Assembly (NCBI GenBank): GCA_033002965.1
Contig: JAURVB010014110.1
Coordinates: forward strand, 110,413 to 174,412
From: Piper betle
Taxonomy: Eukaryota; Streptophyta; Magnoliopsida; Piperales; Piperaceae
Length of the DNA stretch: 64,000 nucleotides
Direction: 5' to 3'
A program made the position numbers and the translations under genes. Within the stretch, counting starts at the first letter, position 1. Each line of letters opens with the position of its first letter. The notes under the pieces are model-generated. The model was not told the DNA's origin. It searched no databases and saw only the letters and a program-made list of their open reading frames with translations. Shown one piece after another: positions 1 through 12,475 of the stretch.

Positions 1-1205
1 GGCACTACCACCAAGTTCTCTGTGATGGCGAAGTCGTGCATCATAGTCGGTCCCGACACCGGGATCTCTACATCAGGGGACTTGGTGCCGTCGGGGGAGA
101 ACCAGAAGTACTTGAGGTAGGGCTTGCGGAGGACGTCGTAGCTAAGCGCGAAGAGCTCCTTGGTGTCCGGGTCGATCTTGGGGTGGGCGATCATGGCGGA
201 TTTGAGCTGGCTGGAGAAGTCGAATCGGCCGACGGTCTCGAGGTCGCCGGAGGGGTGAGTCGGACGTGGTAAGGGAGGTCGTCCTCGGACATGGCGAGCA
301 GGTGGCCGTTGAAGTAGACGAGGCCGGCGTTGGCGACGCCGGTGCCTTGGCCGGGGTCGACGAGGCCGAAGAGTCCCCGGGCGTAGAAGAGCAGCAAGCG
401 GGCTATTCCGGAGTGGCCGTGGAGCTCGCCAATGGCCTTGGGGAAGACGGGCCGACCGATGGCTCGCTCCTGTACCAACCTCTGCGTCTGCGTGAAACGG
501 CATGAATACGAAGCCGACCCTTGGTGGAGCCGGACGGCGTGGATCATGCCGTCGCCGTCGAAGAGGTGGTGACCGGCCACCGGCTCGTACTGCGGGTTGG
601 CTCCGTTGCGGAGGTACACTCCATCCAGCCACGGCGGGATTCGCCCCCAGACGGGGAGGTCCTGCAGGACGGGCTGCTCTTCCACCGGCGCAAAGTTGCC
701 GGCTATCTGGACTGACGGGTCGGCCGTCCTGGGGAGCTTCCGGCGGCGCTCGAGCACGCCGGCGATGAGGTTGGTCTCGATGGTGTCGAATGCGGCGGCG
801 GCGGCCTCCTGGAGGAGGTTCCAATTGGGAGAGGTAATTGGTAGCTGGATAGGCTGGTGTTTGTTAGGAAAAGGAGAAGGGAGTGTTGGTGTGCTGGGAC
901 TTGGGTGGCGGATACTGTGCCATGCTGGCGACTGAGTTAGTACTAGTAGCAGTAGTAGGGGGAGTTGGGATGAGGAGTTGCAGTGGGCTAGTGGGGAGGA
1001 GGGAGAGGTGGTCAAGGACTGGTACCGGAGAAGTGGAGGAGCAGCGAATAGAGTTGACAACATGAGCTGTTTTAGCAGTGGAAGAGCAGAGAGGCGGAAG
1101 CTTGAACCACTTGTTTGATCGGCAAGAGTGGTGGGCTAAGCCAGTCGGCATTATTAGTTTGGAAGCAGAAACAGCGGTGGTAGGGGTGGCAGTAGTGGCG
1201 GCCAT
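1..1205 (-). CDS. NCED: 9-cis-epoxycarotenoid dioxygenase, 3' end cut by window edge, two frame breaks
   Basis: This enzyme cleaves 9-cis-epoxycarotenoids to xanthoxin in plastids, the committed step of abscisic acid synthesis. The translation shows family motifs in order: [54 protein letters not shown] and [11 protein letters not shown]. Beyond the second frame break come IAHPKIDP and MMHDFAIT, which carry two of the four iron-binding histidines; the other two lie past position 1. No intron is seen, as is usual for NCED genes. The frame breaks once near 249-256 (a GGGG run on the plus strand; one missing base restores the family reading TPSGDL) and once somewhere between about 867 and 1063. 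I place the start at 1205 because that frame reads as a plastid transit peptide ([16 protein letters not shown]). A start at 1063 is the alternative if the second break is not real. The family call is firm; whether the gene works is open. Confidence 0.9.
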
Positions 1206-1803
1206 GGAATGGAAGCAGCAGAGCCAGTGCGCTCCGAAGTGAAACCTCCTCCTCGTTAACGAGATTTAGCAAATGAATCAATGATTGATTGGGGGAGTGC
1301 CCTTGATGTGCCGCAACACCAATCAGAGATGGACGAATCACTCCGATGATAGATAATTATAATTGATCGGGAGCTAACCAACCAACGGCCGCTGTGTATA
1401 TTTGCCGTGATTGGTGGCGACGAGGAGTTTGACGAGACTTAAAAAAGGCGGATTATTATCTTGGTCGGTGGCTTTGGATGTGGATTGGCATGGCCGGGAA
1501 ATCACACCCCGGCTTATATTTGTGGGATAAAAACTGGCTGTCCTCCGAATTAAGGCAGCGAGACGGAGTTCGCTGTCAAGGAATTTAAAGACAGCGTGAT
1601 GGGCAAAGGGGATGTGGACCGACACAGATTGACACCGTCTCTTAATACATCCTCTTCTCTCAGAGGCAGCAAAGAGAATAGATTGTAATCGGAACGCAAA
1701 ATCGAGGGGGCTATCTATTCAAAGGAATTGATGAAGAGCCAAGGGATTGCAGTACTCTTGATACAAGTGGGGTGAGCGTCGGTTGGGAATGGTGGACACA
1801 GTG

Positions 1804-1933
1804 CATATATAGAGGTGGGTGAGGCTACAGCGTCATGCCCGCGGATACTACACTGCGCTTCAATACTAGGCTAGTGGCACAAGGGGAGTTGGTCGTGGAG
1901 GTCCACGTCAACATCTAAGGGAAGACCACGTGG
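1804..1933 (-). promoter_or_regulatory. Probable NCED core promoter: TATA box and G-box
   Basis: On the minus strand a TATA box (CTATATATG, 1804-1812) lies about 600 bp upstream of the NCED start. A palindromic G-box CCACGTGG (1926-1933) lies about 115 bp further upstream. A second ACGT core occurs at about 1903-1908. G-box/ABRE elements are known in NCED promoters and bind bZIP factors. The spacing suits a stress-responsive promoter, but the transcription start is inferred. Confidence 0.5.
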
Positions 1934-4900
1934 TATATTTGTGGAATCGGCACTTGCAGGCTAGACACGGCTTTACCAACATCAATTAAAAAGCAAGCAG
2001 CCGCTGTCTTTCTTTCTTCCTTTCTCTCCTTTTTTTTTTTTGTGTGTGTGTGCACATCAAACAAATCAATAAATAATATAGAAAATAGAAATACAATGGG
2101 CAGAAAAACTGAAACTAATGGTTGCTTCTCGCAAGCGGCGCTCATTGGACATCTGGGGGAACTTTTTGATGCCGGAAGAGCTCGGTGGTGGCTCCAGTGG
2201 TTTGGTACAAAACTTGTAGCACATCAGTCATCTCACCACCTTTCTCTCATTCATAATTGGTGAGATGATTGGTGCTGTGGTATATACTTTACTTACCCTA
2301 TTGGCGCACCTAGTGACCACGTTATGTCCGGCGGTCTGGTGCGATTCCCCACAAGGGCGCACCCTCCGTCAATTGGGGGGTGGGGGCGAGGCCTGGCAAT
2401 GGTCCTGTCACTTATCTTCCCTCCTACTCCCAAGGCATATTCTCTACATTCCTCCACCCACCGTATCCGACGTCCTCCACTGTCTACACACACCTCGGCT
2501 AGCTCCACGCGTCAAGGACGTGACACGGACTGATCAAGGTCATAGAAAAGCTTAGTGAGTCAGTGTGGTGCAATCTTTCAACTCAACGCGCCTTCTCTGC
2601 TGCTTTTCACAGACCCAGTCATGTCCTCCGGTATTTTTGAGTATTAAACCAACGAGCAGTGCTGCTACAAAAAGGTCTCTTTCGGCTTACTTTTTCCGGT
2701 AGGTATGCTTCAGTCGAGCTAATAGATTCCCGAACCTTGATAACCGTACGTGTGTTTCAGACCTAGTCCCAAGGGGCCCTCTTCCTCACCCACACACATC
2801 ATCTAGCAGCGCCTCCTTTCTATCTTTTCTCCACCGAATGGTCACCGGTTTGGGCACCCTTAGTTCTTATCCTCATATGCACTCACCTAGCTACCTAATT
2901 TTAAGTCGGGTATTCTGCATTTATATAATTCCCTCACCTTCACGACGAGATCGAGATGTTAAACACAATTGAATGGTCTTGCTTATAATTAGAAAATTTT
3001 GAGATGGGGACGGAGAGAGATGATCAACATATGCTGCATGTATATAATAAGGGGATATAGGATCCTTTGCAGTTAAGCAGATCTATGATGTGTTTTAAAA
3101 CCTGATTGATGGGAATCTTTTTCTTTAACTGCAGCGTATTTCCACTCCCAATCATCAGCGAACAGACATATCGACCTTTTGGTTTTTAATATTAGCAAGA
3201 AAAGGAATACGAAGGTGCTAAATTCTGTCATGGATGACCAGTCTCTAGAGACTTTTCTTTAATCCCCACGCCGCCATGTTATAAGATGGTGACGACTCAT
3301 ATTTTTCAGGTGGCCGTTGGATCCAATCATCCAGCTAACACCTGTCGAACAACTACAACACCACGTACGTCATAAGCAATTTTTTTAAAGACCTTTGTTT
3401 TAGATCAGTTTTTTTCCTCCCCTTTTTCAGCAGTACTTTCTTTTTTCTTGTGCGTGTTTTTTCTAGGCAATGAAATATGTCACGAAGCTCCGTTATATTC
3501 TAAGTAAACTAAAATAACATGAGGAAGGTTCATCTTGTTCGAAACAAACAAAAAGCAAAGGGAGAATTCTTTTCAATCGTTAACGTGTTGGAGCTGCAAC
3601 GGGGGCCTTATAATGTCGGGGGAGGGTGCATCTGATCGGCGAGGGGCACGAGGTTGGCTATAATTATATGAACTATATATGACTTCCCTAAAAAATATTT
3701 TTTAAGTCTATAAAATCCGACTTTTTAGTTAATATGTATTCTTTTACTTGCGCTAGAGAAGGGACGCGCGAGACTGATTTGCTGAAAACTGTGGTCTGGG
3801 ATGGTGAGAAGGCGAAGCTACAATCTTAAAGAAGAAAGGGCCACATTTATTACATGTTACAGCAGCTTCCACTAACGCAAGGGGGCCATTTGGATATATT
3901 TATTTGGATATATTAAAAGTAATGGGATCATGACCCAGGCCGTGGCTCGGGAATCCAAATGTTAGTTATAATTCTGAGTGGCAGTTGGCACATGCCGCCC
4001 AAAAAGACTAAAGCGCCTTCCAACTACCTTGATCGCCAATCAATGCACATGATCGCATGCCTTCGTTAATTAATCAAGCCGATGGGAGATGTATTATTAG
4101 CATCTTAAATCACGATACTTCGCAATTATCTTCGTTAATTAAGTAGCTTGGAAGTTGTAAACATCTTAAACTCACGTACAGTAATGATGATGAATTCAGA
4201 TCGTAATGTGTGTCTAGCAGCAAAAATTTTCATACTCGTGAGCCTAAAATCTGCCGAATATCTTTTTTTATAATTACTTAATTGGTTAGAAGGATATTTA
4301 CAGTACTCACTGAGTGGTTGTGAAAGAGGTACTTTGGCAGATTTTAGCCTTCCCAGCAGAGACTCAATAATAATCAGAGTCTCAAATTATGTGAGATAAT
4401 CGTCACATTAACGCCATAAAAAGAGAGCCGAGATCAAGTGCATGCAGATCCGTGAAGATTAATAATTAGATATTACTTGTAATAAGACTATTTCACACTA
4501 GGAATGTAAACATGGTCACCAACACCCGTCTCGAAAATGAAACCGTAACATAATGAGCATGCACCTAAATTTAACGAATGAAAGTACTATGTATATAGCC
4601 ATAACCAAAAAGAAAAAGAAAAAAGATGAAATGCATGTATCGATCTTTCCCAACTGCAAAATGATTACAGGCGAGATGTGAAATTTCCCTTGCATATGTT
4701 TCTTAGTCAATTTACCTGTTTTCGGTGCATGTGCTTCCCATATAGGAAGTGCATGGATAGTCGATAAATATCCTTTATTATCTTGAACACTTCTATTTAA
4801 TTGGCAGGTAGGTCAGCTTCTCGTGTATGGGTTACACATATATATAACTTGATAACGACGAGATTTTTTTCTAAGCCATATCAAACCGGCTTTTCATCCG

Positions 4901-5276
4901 AAGACCATTATACAAAAGCAAAGCACACAACGAACGGACCAAATGCACGCCAAGGAAGATACCAATATCTACCGTATTGTCTCCGGGACCATTGACATCA
5001 TGTGTTGTATGCGTTCCGCATGTGGCTCTCACATGTATATGTGTATCTGTTTGCTATGCTTTGTGGATCATTGATAAAACAATTTAAAATGTTGATGTGA
5101 CAAATATCAATCCAGCTTTTGACTTTGACGACCCAATCCTATCTTATTATCTTATTGGTTTATAATTAAGGTTGAAGGTCTTATAATGATCAAACTGATC
5201 AGCTCACTTGGACTGGGATTAGACTAAGCCCAATTTGACCTTAAAATTAAAATTTCTGATCTGAGAAGAAGATAAC

Positions 5277-5318
<42 letters not shown>

Positions 5319-5547
5319 TACCATGATAATAATTAATACCGGATTTGGAGCCCAATCACAATAAGGGCTTCATCGTATGTGTGATGAATCAATATTTAAC
5401 CCTTCCAAGGACTGCTAAGATAAGGGGCCGAAGTTAATTTGTTAAGTCATGTAGTCCACCACTGCACTGACTAAGTCGACATTATAAACCATAAGCATAA
5501 TGTCCATGTCCATCCAAAAATATGTGGACAAAACTGTGAACTCGAAG
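1934..5547. other. Intergenic region, no gene recognised
   Basis: No open frame of convincing length or family is seen on either strand. The DNA is ordinary AT-rich intergenic sequence, with pyrimidine runs near 2010-2040 and one AAT microsatellite listed separately. Confidence 0.6.
5277..5319. repeat. (AAT)n microsatellite
   Basis: Uninterrupted AAT trinucleotide repeat of about 14 units, read directly from the sequence. Confidence 0.95.
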
Positions 5548-5720
5548 CACTAGTGGAAAAAAGGGGCTTTTGTCACCGTAATATTGCTTTGATGATAAAT
5601 TTGCCACTGAATTATTACCAAATAATCACCCAAAAATTGGTGTCACCTATTTTTCAAATTAGTTACTGAATAGCCACAAAAAATTCAGTGATAATTTAAT
5701 TATTCACTAATTGCTCACAT
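5548..5720 (+). mobile_element. CACTA-like transposon end, partner end not found
   Basis: The sequence CACTAGTGGAAAAAAGGGGC begins here and resembles the termini of plant CACTA (Spm/En) elements, which start with CACTA and an A-rich stretch. The next 150 bp repeat short motifs such as TCACCTA, TCAGTGATAA and GCCAC, as subterminal regions do. I could not find a matching inverted end, so this is a remnant or a chance match. Confidence 0.35.
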
Positions 5721-6879
5721 TGAGATATCGAATAATTGTCACATTAAGTTTGCTTAAGACAACCTCATAATGTCCAAATTTTGGATATAATTGTGATAGA
5801 GCAACTAAAAAACATATCAATCTTTTACGAGTGAGTGCCATGATCACTAAATTTTCAAGTCCCTTTTGTCATGGCATAACCTCCTCATACTCTAAGACAA
5901 AAGTTTAAAACGTAAAACAAAACTTTATAATTATAGCAATCTGAGTTCAGATGCCACAACCCTAATTTTAGTTTTCAATTATCTAGCATGAAGAGGCTTT
6001 GATATCACTTGTAAGAAAACTTCACTTGATAAATACCTCAAAATCATATTTCATTTTAAATCATCAAGATAAATAAAACTTAATGCAAAAGTGTTCCTTA
6101 ATCTATATGAAGAAATCCATACAATCCCTGTATTCTGATTTCATGAATCTTAAACTTCCAAGTTGTTATCTACGACATTCATTCCTTAGTGCCGATGGGA
6201 TGCCAAAAAAGAAATTATTCATCCAACTTGGAGGCAATGAACCCTTTATATTGACCTTATTGTAACATTAAATATTTTCTAATTTTAATTTAGCCCATCA
6301 TAAATTAGAAGTGAGTGTTTAGGTTTTTACATATATTGTAATCTGCACTCATATTAAATGCTCTTAACCTTACCAATTTTAACCTTTATTAGACTAATTT
6401 TAGATGAGATTAACCTTTGATGACAACACACTACAAACAATTATGAAATATATACATGTTTATAAATCAATATCCAATTATATATTCATTGCTCGAATTA
6501 TTTGATATCGTCTTTCTATGATTGAATATACAAGAATTGATCACAGCTTGATATAATATGTATAAGAGTTGGAAGAATACGTAGTGCACAAAACTTGACA
6601 ATCAAAGATAAAATCTAGGGAATACAATCAGGATAAGCACAGAAACGTCTAAGTTGACGATAGCATGGAATCTATAACATTTAGAACCGGTAAAACTCTG
6701 ATGAAAATAGCCGTAACTCAATCGACGGTCACCAAAGTCTGATCAGCGTATTTCCAAGCCACAAAAACGCAGTTGGACTCCAGGGCAATCGTCAATATAT
6801 ATTAATTAAGTTCACAGTAATAATAATAATCATCATTATTTTCCACTAATTGGGGTTTTTTATATGAAAACAAAGGTCC
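5721..6879. other. Intergenic region, no gene recognised
   Basis: AT-rich sequence between the CACTA-like end and the solo LTR. No gene or clear repeat boundary seen. Confidence 0.5.
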
Positions 6880-6884
6880 ATGGG

Positions 6885-7165
6885 TGTAACGCCTCATTTT
6901 GGTGAACCAAACCGAAAATACTACTTGGGTTTACTTGATTTAGTTAAGTCAACCTGGATCTAACTTCGGCGTTTCAAGATGGTAATGCAAGCGTTCAAAG
7001 TATGGATGGAACATTTAAGCACTATCGTGATTCTAGATGCATGCTATGATATGTAATCATGTGCAAAGCAAACCAAATAAGTGAAAAGTTCAAAAAAACT
7101 ATTTTAAACAAAATGGACAAAGTCTTCCTTAAAAGTGTAATAGGGTCAACAACAACAACAATATA

Positions 7166-7205
<40 letters not shown>

Positions 7206-9706
7206 TGGAAAAATATATTACAAACATGATGTTTTCTTTCGACATTTTCTTTTTTCTCATTTTTTATCTTTTGAGCCAAGTCTAGACTCCATTGTTCAAT
7301 ATGTTCAATTCTATTCACAATTTTTAATCTCCTACGAAATATTTTATCAATTCACAGAAATGACATTCAATTTGCATTAGTTAAAGCAATTCAACATTCA
7401 ACTAAATCAATTTCATTCGGCAGATACATGTGAGCATAATTGCATTGTTGCACCTCCACAGTCCCAACAACTCTCTATCCTCCAAATTCTTACCTACATA
7501 GATAATAGAAGAATATTAGTAATGAGTATTACTGGTCTAGAAATAACTAATAAAAAATGGTATAGGAGAGCTGACTCTCGTGTTAAAGTAAAACATCCTT
7601 ATATTTCTCATAGAATCTTTCATAAGGGCGTTAATCAGGAGTCGTTGGTTTCGACTCAACAATGTCCCATTCTATCTCATCTCATTCTTTGGCAACTTTA
7701 AAATTATCCCTTGCTTGAAAAAATTAATTTTTGTTCTTTCAGCCCTCTAGATCTTCCGTATCACTCTTGGTCCTGAGCGCAGAGACCAAATACTCTCAGA
7801 CATGTGCCTCCAGTACCCTTTAAAACTACAAGTTTAGATATGCATTGCATTGCAGTACCTATAAACTTCCGCACTTCTTTGGGTTTAAAGAACTCAAAGG
7901 TCGAGTTGTTAAAATCTCTTGGGAATGGAACGGCTCGCTCAAACATCCACTTTGACTAGCACGCCCTGCTCGAGTTGTATAATTGTTAGTTTTCCCTTGT
8001 TTCATATCTCACTAAACACTCGAGAAAACTACATGTAGATAGGCCTGGGTAAAGATTGTAATATAATAGACCTGAAGGTATCGTGATCTAGACCTAAGTT
8101 TTCAAAAACAAACTCGAGGGATCTCATTCTCGAGAGTTATTAATTTGAAAATTCGTGCAATTAAATGGTCTGTGGGGAGTGGGATGCGATAAATCCATCA
8201 CTCGACACATCCACTTACACGTTAAAAACAAATCACGATAGAGTAGAGAAATTAAACTAGAAGTGATTCCTAAACGAACCTGGTAGAAGCTCCAATCGTG
8301 CCCACAAAAGTTAGCGTCAAGCTCCTACTTTGTAGCTACACAGCAAAGTTAAAAACTAACACCCACTATGATATATTCACACATCCTATAACACACAAAC
8401 ATCAAGACAGACACATCAATCTATATCTGATTTTTAGGCTATGTTGCATTTAATTAATAATACATACTTAATTTGCTTAGTTAGTTCTTTAATATTTATT
8501 TTTATACAATTAATCACACAATTCATTTTTATTTACAATAAAAATATTTATCACATCAATCACTCAAATCTTAGCATGTTCTTCTAATAATTATCAGTTT
8601 TTAGTAATTAGGTCAGATTTAATTATATCTTGCGCCATCATCAATCGACGACAACCAGTGTTTGTTGGGCAATTCAAGACTTAAATCGGCACCCGGTGAT
8701 GTTTGAAGTTCGATCAAATTTAGCTAGACGACCTCGGCGAAAATCCAACGAATTCAATTTTTTAATGGTTTCTGGCAGTTTTCTAGCCACTTTCCAGCGA
8801 TTTTTTGGTGACTTTTCTAGCGAGGTAGTCAAGGTTATGGGTTTGTATTGGCTCGACGAGCTCGACTCGATTGTAGTGGTGGTGAGGATGGCAGCGGCAG
8901 CGATGACTGACAGCGGCTGTGGCTAGTCAGCCGGGGTTGGTCGGCTTGTCCAATTGGGCAATGGCCGACTTTGGCTGCGACGCTGAGTGTGGGGGAAAGC
9001 TTGACGAGGTCGAGGGGGAAGGCATCTACCGCACAACGGTGGAGGAGTTGTGCGGTTGGTGGCAAATTAGCTTTGGGACATGCAGTGCTAGGGCGCTACG
9101 TCGTGGAGGTGAGGCGGCAGCCAAGAAGGTGGGTGTCTACCCAGCGATGACTTAGCGGTGGTCGGCAAGGTCAATTAGCAGCAGTGCAGCAGCTAGAGGG
9201 GATGTTGACGGTGAGGACGGGGGCAACGTCAGGGTTTAGGGGAAGAAAGGGTCGGGGTGAGGTCTTGGGGGCAATCTCACAAATAAAGGTTGACTCAACG
9301 CCTACTCAAGCAAAAATAATAACTAACTCGTAATAAATTCTAAAAAAATTAGAAAAATATGAAAAAATTTTATAAAATATAATACATACAATAACGTCAA
9401 ATATTGTGTTATATAACTAATAACTCCTCATACTAGTATATAACACATCCTAATGCTTTATTCAGCCTAAAAATAATTTTACGATCAAATATATAAAAAA
9501 TAATTACATACTATTATATACTTTGATAACTTGTTCCTTATCATTTTTCTAACGTATTATCACATACTCGAGTACACTTGATCTTCATCGCTCATAATGC
9601 AAGGCTGGCCTCAGCTCAGCATACAGGTCATGAAACTGACTCATCTCAAATCTACTTTCGACTGGTTCACTATTATAAAATTGTGACTCGAATCACGGGT
9701 TTTACA
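6885..9706 (-). mobile_element. Old solo LTR of the long-LTR retrotransposon family
   Basis: Read on the minus strand, this 2.8-kb segment starts TGTAAAACCCGTGATTCGAG (at 9706) and ends CGTTACA (at 6885). It follows the LTRs at 24210 and 30259 from end to end: the GAGTCAGTTTCA block, the GAGTTATCA motif, the GACTC core near 9280, the CCGG-rich block near 8700, TAGGAGCT and GGAGCTTCTAC near 8300, and GAGATCCCTCGAG near 8120. It is heavily diverged from those copies. The flanks are ATGGG (6880-6884) and ATGAG (9707-9711), a 5-bp target duplication with one mismatch. No internal region is attached, so it is a solo LTR left by recombination between two LTRs. A (TA)n run at 7161-7202 lies inside it. 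Confidence 0.85.
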
Positions 9707-9711
9707 ATGAG

Positions 9712-10153
9712 TATATCGATGATTTTTGCTACCATGAATTCCATGGCAGCTTCGTATATACAAATGTGAAATGCGTCACCCCTTATGTCAAAGTTTATGA
9801 CTCACTTAATGTTTTGTAAGTAGGGCTCAGCCTATTTTTATCTATGGTTGATTTTTAGAGGTTGAGATTAATTAATATTAGTGAATAAAGTTTCTTTCTT
9901 AGCATTTGCACGGTATATGATGGATTCTTCCTTTTGTGGCTTTTATATTTAATTTTAATTTTCAACCGTTGCCATTAATTGTGAATCACAAAATAATTCT
10001 TTTACAAAGTGCATATATCATATTGCAAAAATTTTTATTTAATTAAATTAATAGTGCAGTATTTTGACTCGTGGTTAATTAAAATGTCAAACTATGATTA
10101 AAAATTCTTAACACTTACATATAATGTTTCATAAAGGTTACAGTACCGTTGTG

Positions 10154-10193
<40 letters not shown>

Positions 10194-10748
10194 GGTTCAA
10201 TTTAATTGGTAATATATTTTTTGGCAATCGAACATGATTGAGTGTATTTATAGTTAGTTTACTTAAGTTTTTCATATTTTAAACGTTAAAAAAAATAAAT
10301 TCGTCTATTAGAAAGCTACATATTTTAGCTACTTCGATAATTAAATATGATAACTAATTTAAATTAAAGTACCTAATCATAGTAATTAATTAGTTTATTA
10401 AGACTTTAGTTATTATAAAAATGGTCTCATTGTAAATAAGAATTATTAACTTTGTTTGATATTTTCAAAAATAAATTAACTTTTAAAGGTAATTTATTTC
10501 ATGATATAAATCGTTATTTACTTATGATAACATTTGTACTTTATATTATTATAATATTATTCGACCGAGTTTTCTCCAACTAGCCAAGTCACGGTCGACC
10601 CCCCACAGAATGACAGCATCGTGTACCTGCCTATTAACTAGCACCCGAAGCATGCACCTGCACTAACCTATCGATCCATCCACACACACTCAAACCCAGC
10701 CATGCACAAGGTTGTGATCGAACCCACTTCTTCTAATCCTACCGTGCC
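9712..10748. other. AT-rich intergenic region with (TA)n
   Basis: No gene seen. It contains a TA dinucleotide run at about 10155-10191 and long AT-rich stretches up to about 10560, then a short more balanced segment before the hAT-like element. Confidence 0.6.
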
Positions 10749-10756
10749 ATAGAGAC

Positions 10757-11676
10757 CATGGTTGCATAAATCGGAATCGGAATCGGAATCGGTTTTCCAG
10801 TGAATCGGAATCGGAATCGGAATCGGTCTGAATCGGCCAGGAATCGGTTCAGTTGAATCGGTCCAAATTAATTTAATTAGTTATATATAATAAATTGACA
10901 ATTTATAATATAAATATATTAAAATTAAGTATTGATGTTATTTGGATATTATTCTGTGTATTATAGTTTTTTATATTTTTAAATATTTTTTAAGATTTTT
11001 TAAATTATTTCGAATTAATTATTATTTTTGACTCGAGTTAGACTCGAGTCAACTTTTAATTACAAGAATGCCACCGTGCGATTTTTACCCCCCGCCGCCA
11101 CCGGCGGCCCGGTCGGCGGCGAGTCTCGCGGCGGCGATGTCGGAGGATGTCGGCAGCCCGGTCGATGTCGGCAGCCCGGCCGGACGAACCGTCGGCGGCC
11201 CGGAGCCGGCGGCGGAGTCGGCGGCGATTCGTGCGTGCCCGATTCGGTCCGGCCACGGGTGGGCGGCGACATTGCGAGGTCGGCGGCGAGGTCGGCAGCC
11301 CGGTCGGCGGCGAGCGCGGAGTCGGGGCCGCACGGCGGAGGCGGAAACCGGGCGGCGGCGGGCGGACGAGCGGCGGCGGTGTCGGGGGAGCGGGTTTGAT
11401 TTTAGGTTTTTAAAATCCAAATTACCATTTTACCCATGCTTAAATAATTTAATAAAAATCATACGTAGGGTATTTTGGTAATTTCCTAAAAAAACTATTT
11501 CGATTTAAATCGGCCGATTCCGATTCCGATTTAAATCGGTCGGAATCGGCCGAACTCGGCCGATTCCGGGGCCGATTCGGGGCCGCCCGATTCAGCCCCG
11601 AAATCGGATCGGCGCGACGCCGATCCGATTTAAATCGGCCGATTCCGCACGGAATCGGCCGATTTCTGCAACCAGG
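10757..11676. mobile_element. Non-autonomous hAT-like element with AATCGG arrays
   Basis: The left end CATGGTTGCATAAATCGG and the reverse complement of the right end, CCTGGTTGCAGAAATCGG, match at 15 of 18 positions. Both sides are flanked by a perfect 8-bp duplication ATAGAGAC (10749-10756 and 11677-11684), the target-site length of hAT transposons. Each end carries clustered AATCGG/CCGATT hexamers (about 10770-10865 and 11505-11670), the usual look of subterminal transposase-binding arrays. The middle holds an AT-rich tract, GACTCGAGTT-GACTCGAGTC at about 11030-11050, and a CCG-rich block (11085-11395) whose many short open frames look spurious. No transposase is encoded. Confidence 0.85.
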
Positions 11677-11806
11677 ATAGAGACTTCTTCAAAACTTGTT
11701 CTAAAAATGTGGGAAAAATAAAAGAGAAGAGGATAAGGAGTTGGTGAGGATTGATTGCGTTCAATCAAGGAATTGAATAAAAGGAGGAATGAGTGTTATC
11801 CTCCAT

Positions 11807-12028
11807 AAATACCTCCTGGAGTTGTGCAATTTAAGGGGGGCTCGTAGCTGCTGTAAGGTGAATAGAAGAGAAGAGAAGAGAGAAAGTAGAAGAAGAAGAT
11901 AAATACCACATGGAGTTGTGCAATCTAATGGGGGCTCGTAGTTGCTGTAAGGTGAACAGACGAGGAGAGGGAAAGAAGAAGAAGACAAATACCTAACGAA
12001 GTTGTGCAATGTAAGGGGGCTTGCAGTT
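11807..12028. repeat. Tandem repeat, about 90-bp unit, 2.3 copies
   Basis: Units start AAATACC at 11807, 11901 and 11987. Each goes on GGAGTTGTGCAAT, then GGGGGCTCGTAG, a TGCTGTAAGGTGAA motif and a purine-rich GAAGAAGAAG tract. The third copy is partial. No coding potential is convincing. Confidence 0.8.
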
Positions 12029-12258
12029 GATGGGCTTAAATGGAATATAATAGATTTAATTATTTCTTCACAATTGTTAATTTAAATTAAAAGTATATAA
12101 ATTATTCTCATTTATAAATTAGATCTTACTCTAATAAGTATTAGATGCGAAAAAAATTTAAAGGATATCACTCACAATACATGTATGTTTTTACATGTGT
12201 ACCTCAATGACAGGTGACTCTTTGATTTTCGTCCATTAAGTGGGACTTCATGCCTGAT

Positions 12259-12345
12259 AAAATATCTGGACAAATAATGTTTGGTGAACAAGTTGTGTAA
12301 CATAAATATTATAAACTTGCTCACCAAACATTATTTGGATATTTT
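12259..12345. repeat. Near-perfect hairpin (inverted repeat)
   Basis: The left arm (AAAATATC, 4-nt bulge, then CAAATAATGTTTGGTGAACA and AGTT) pairs with the right arm ending at about 12345. There is a single mismatch in the inner 24 bp, and the loop is about 18 nt. It could be a tiny MITE or a foldback transcript source. No target duplication was identified. Confidence 0.7.
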
Positions 12346-12475
12346 CACGGTAGGCTATAAAGGAGATAGTTGAAAAAAGAAGGATTGAGGCGTCTAATAA
12401 CAAAATAACCTTGAATTATGTTATTTAATCAATTTGTGATGTGAACATGTACCTAGAACCATACGAGCAATATAT

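Noticed and set aside
8630..9155. Two open frames of 78-98 codons
   Set aside because: They lie within the old solo LTR, in the GC-rich block, with no family resemblance.
11028..11481. Several overlapping open frames of 66-137 codons
   Set aside because: They arise from the CCG-rich block inside the hAT-like element. Frames are open on both strands at once and encode Arg/Pro/Ala/Gly runs, a base-composition effect.
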